Positions 5,935-6,238 of a stretch of 6,238 nt of DNA are shown in pieces. Every line of letters starts with the position of its first letter. Position 1 is the stretch's first letter. Origin of the DNA: Acidobacteriaceae bacterium (GTDB lineage: Bacteria > Acidobacteriota > Terriglobia > Terriglobales > Acidobacteriaceae); assembly GCA_003135495.1 (NCBI GenBank), contig PLBX01000244.1:1-6238 (forward strand), written 5' to 3'. The notes under the pieces were generated by a model. That model did no database searches. It was not told the DNA's origin and saw only the letters and a program-made list of their open reading frames with translations. The translations under genes and the position numbers were made by a program.

Positions 5935-6238
5935 ATGTCTTCTGCCGCTTCCCTGCCAACATCTTCGTCTACTGAAGTGCGCCGCCACACTTCTGCGCTG
6001 CGGATACTTTCCTACATCGTTTTCGTGCTCTTGCTAGCGGTTGCTGCCGTCGTTGGCTGCCTCTACTGGATCGCCCGCACCGCGCTTCCGCAACTGGACG
6101 GCGCCATATCTGTACCTGGAGTTTCGTCGAACGTGCGCGTGATCCGCGATGAACATGGCGTTCCGACGATTGAGGCAGCGTCGCTTGAAGATTTATTTTT
6201 TGCCCAGGGGTACGTGACCGCGCAAGACCGGCTTTGGC
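5935..6238 (+). CDS. Penicillin-acylase-family hydrolase, N-terminus (3' partial)
   Basis: The frame starts at ATG 5935 and stays open to the right edge; 101 residues are visible. A Ser/Thr-rich cytoplasmic tail (1-20) leads to one membrane segment at about 23-46 (ILSYIVFVLLLAVAAVV), then LPQLDGAISVPGV and the family signature VRVIRDEHGVPTIEA followed by FFAQGYVTAQDRLW (about 88-101). These match the start of penicillin amidase (Ntn-hydrolase, S45) precursors. Such enzymes are autocleaved to expose a catalytic serine and hydrolyse amides such as beta-lactam side chains or acyl-homoserine lactones. The catalytic serine lies beyond the window, so activity and substrate cannot be judged. The N-terminal anchor would put the enzyme in the periplasm, tethered to the inner membrane. 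It is divergent from the TonB-C gene, with 112 bases between the starts. Confidence 0.88.
   Translation, partial: MSSAASLPTSSSTEVRRHTSALRILSYIVFVLLLAVAAVVGCLYWIARTALPQLDGAISVPGVSSNVRVIRDEHGVPTIEAASLEDLFFAQGYVTAQDRLW

Overview
The window looks like a piece of a free-living Gram-negative bacterial chromosome, most likely an Acidobacteriota (Terriglobia/Koribacter-like). Three things point there: a very large ASPIC/UnbV + thioredoxin-fold + TPR fusion, a secreted single-domain TonB-C protein of a kind common in that phylum, and a membrane-anchored penicillin-acylase-family protein. The placement is inferred from gene content, not from a marker gene. I see no tRNA, rRNA, CRISPR array, insertion sequence or phage gene. 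No gap without a gene exceeds 300 bases.

Layout. Bases 1-2402 (+) hold the 3' part of a CRTAC1-like/ASPIC-UnbV protein fused to a thioredoxin-like domain and seven TPRs. Its stop overlaps (ATGA) the start of a small cupin gene. Bases 5822-2486 (-) hold four genes transcribed in the same direction: a secreted TonB-C-domain protein, a Fur-family regulator, a zinc-ribbon/DUF4870-like membrane protein that overlaps the end of fur, and fabH (beta-ketoacyl-ACP synthase III). The cupin gene and fabH converge across a short hairpin at 2431-2451. From 5935 (+) to the right edge lies the N-terminus of a penicillin-acylase-family hydrolase, divergent from the TonB-C gene.

How the genes relate. Fur and the zinc-ribbon membrane protein are probably cotranscribed. 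fabH has its own promoter-like sequence, with an inverted repeat lying between the -35 and -10 elements, and probably feeds type II fatty-acid synthesis. The acylase gene has a good sigma70-type promoter so close to its ATG that the mRNA should be leaderless.

No clear new multi-gene system is visible. The points most worth a second look are the cysteine-free thioredoxin-like domain in the large fusion, a 15-bp tandem repeat that forms the Fur tail next to the start of the next gene, the palindrome in the fabH promoter, the hairpin/U-tract leader in front of fur, and the leaderless acylase promoter.
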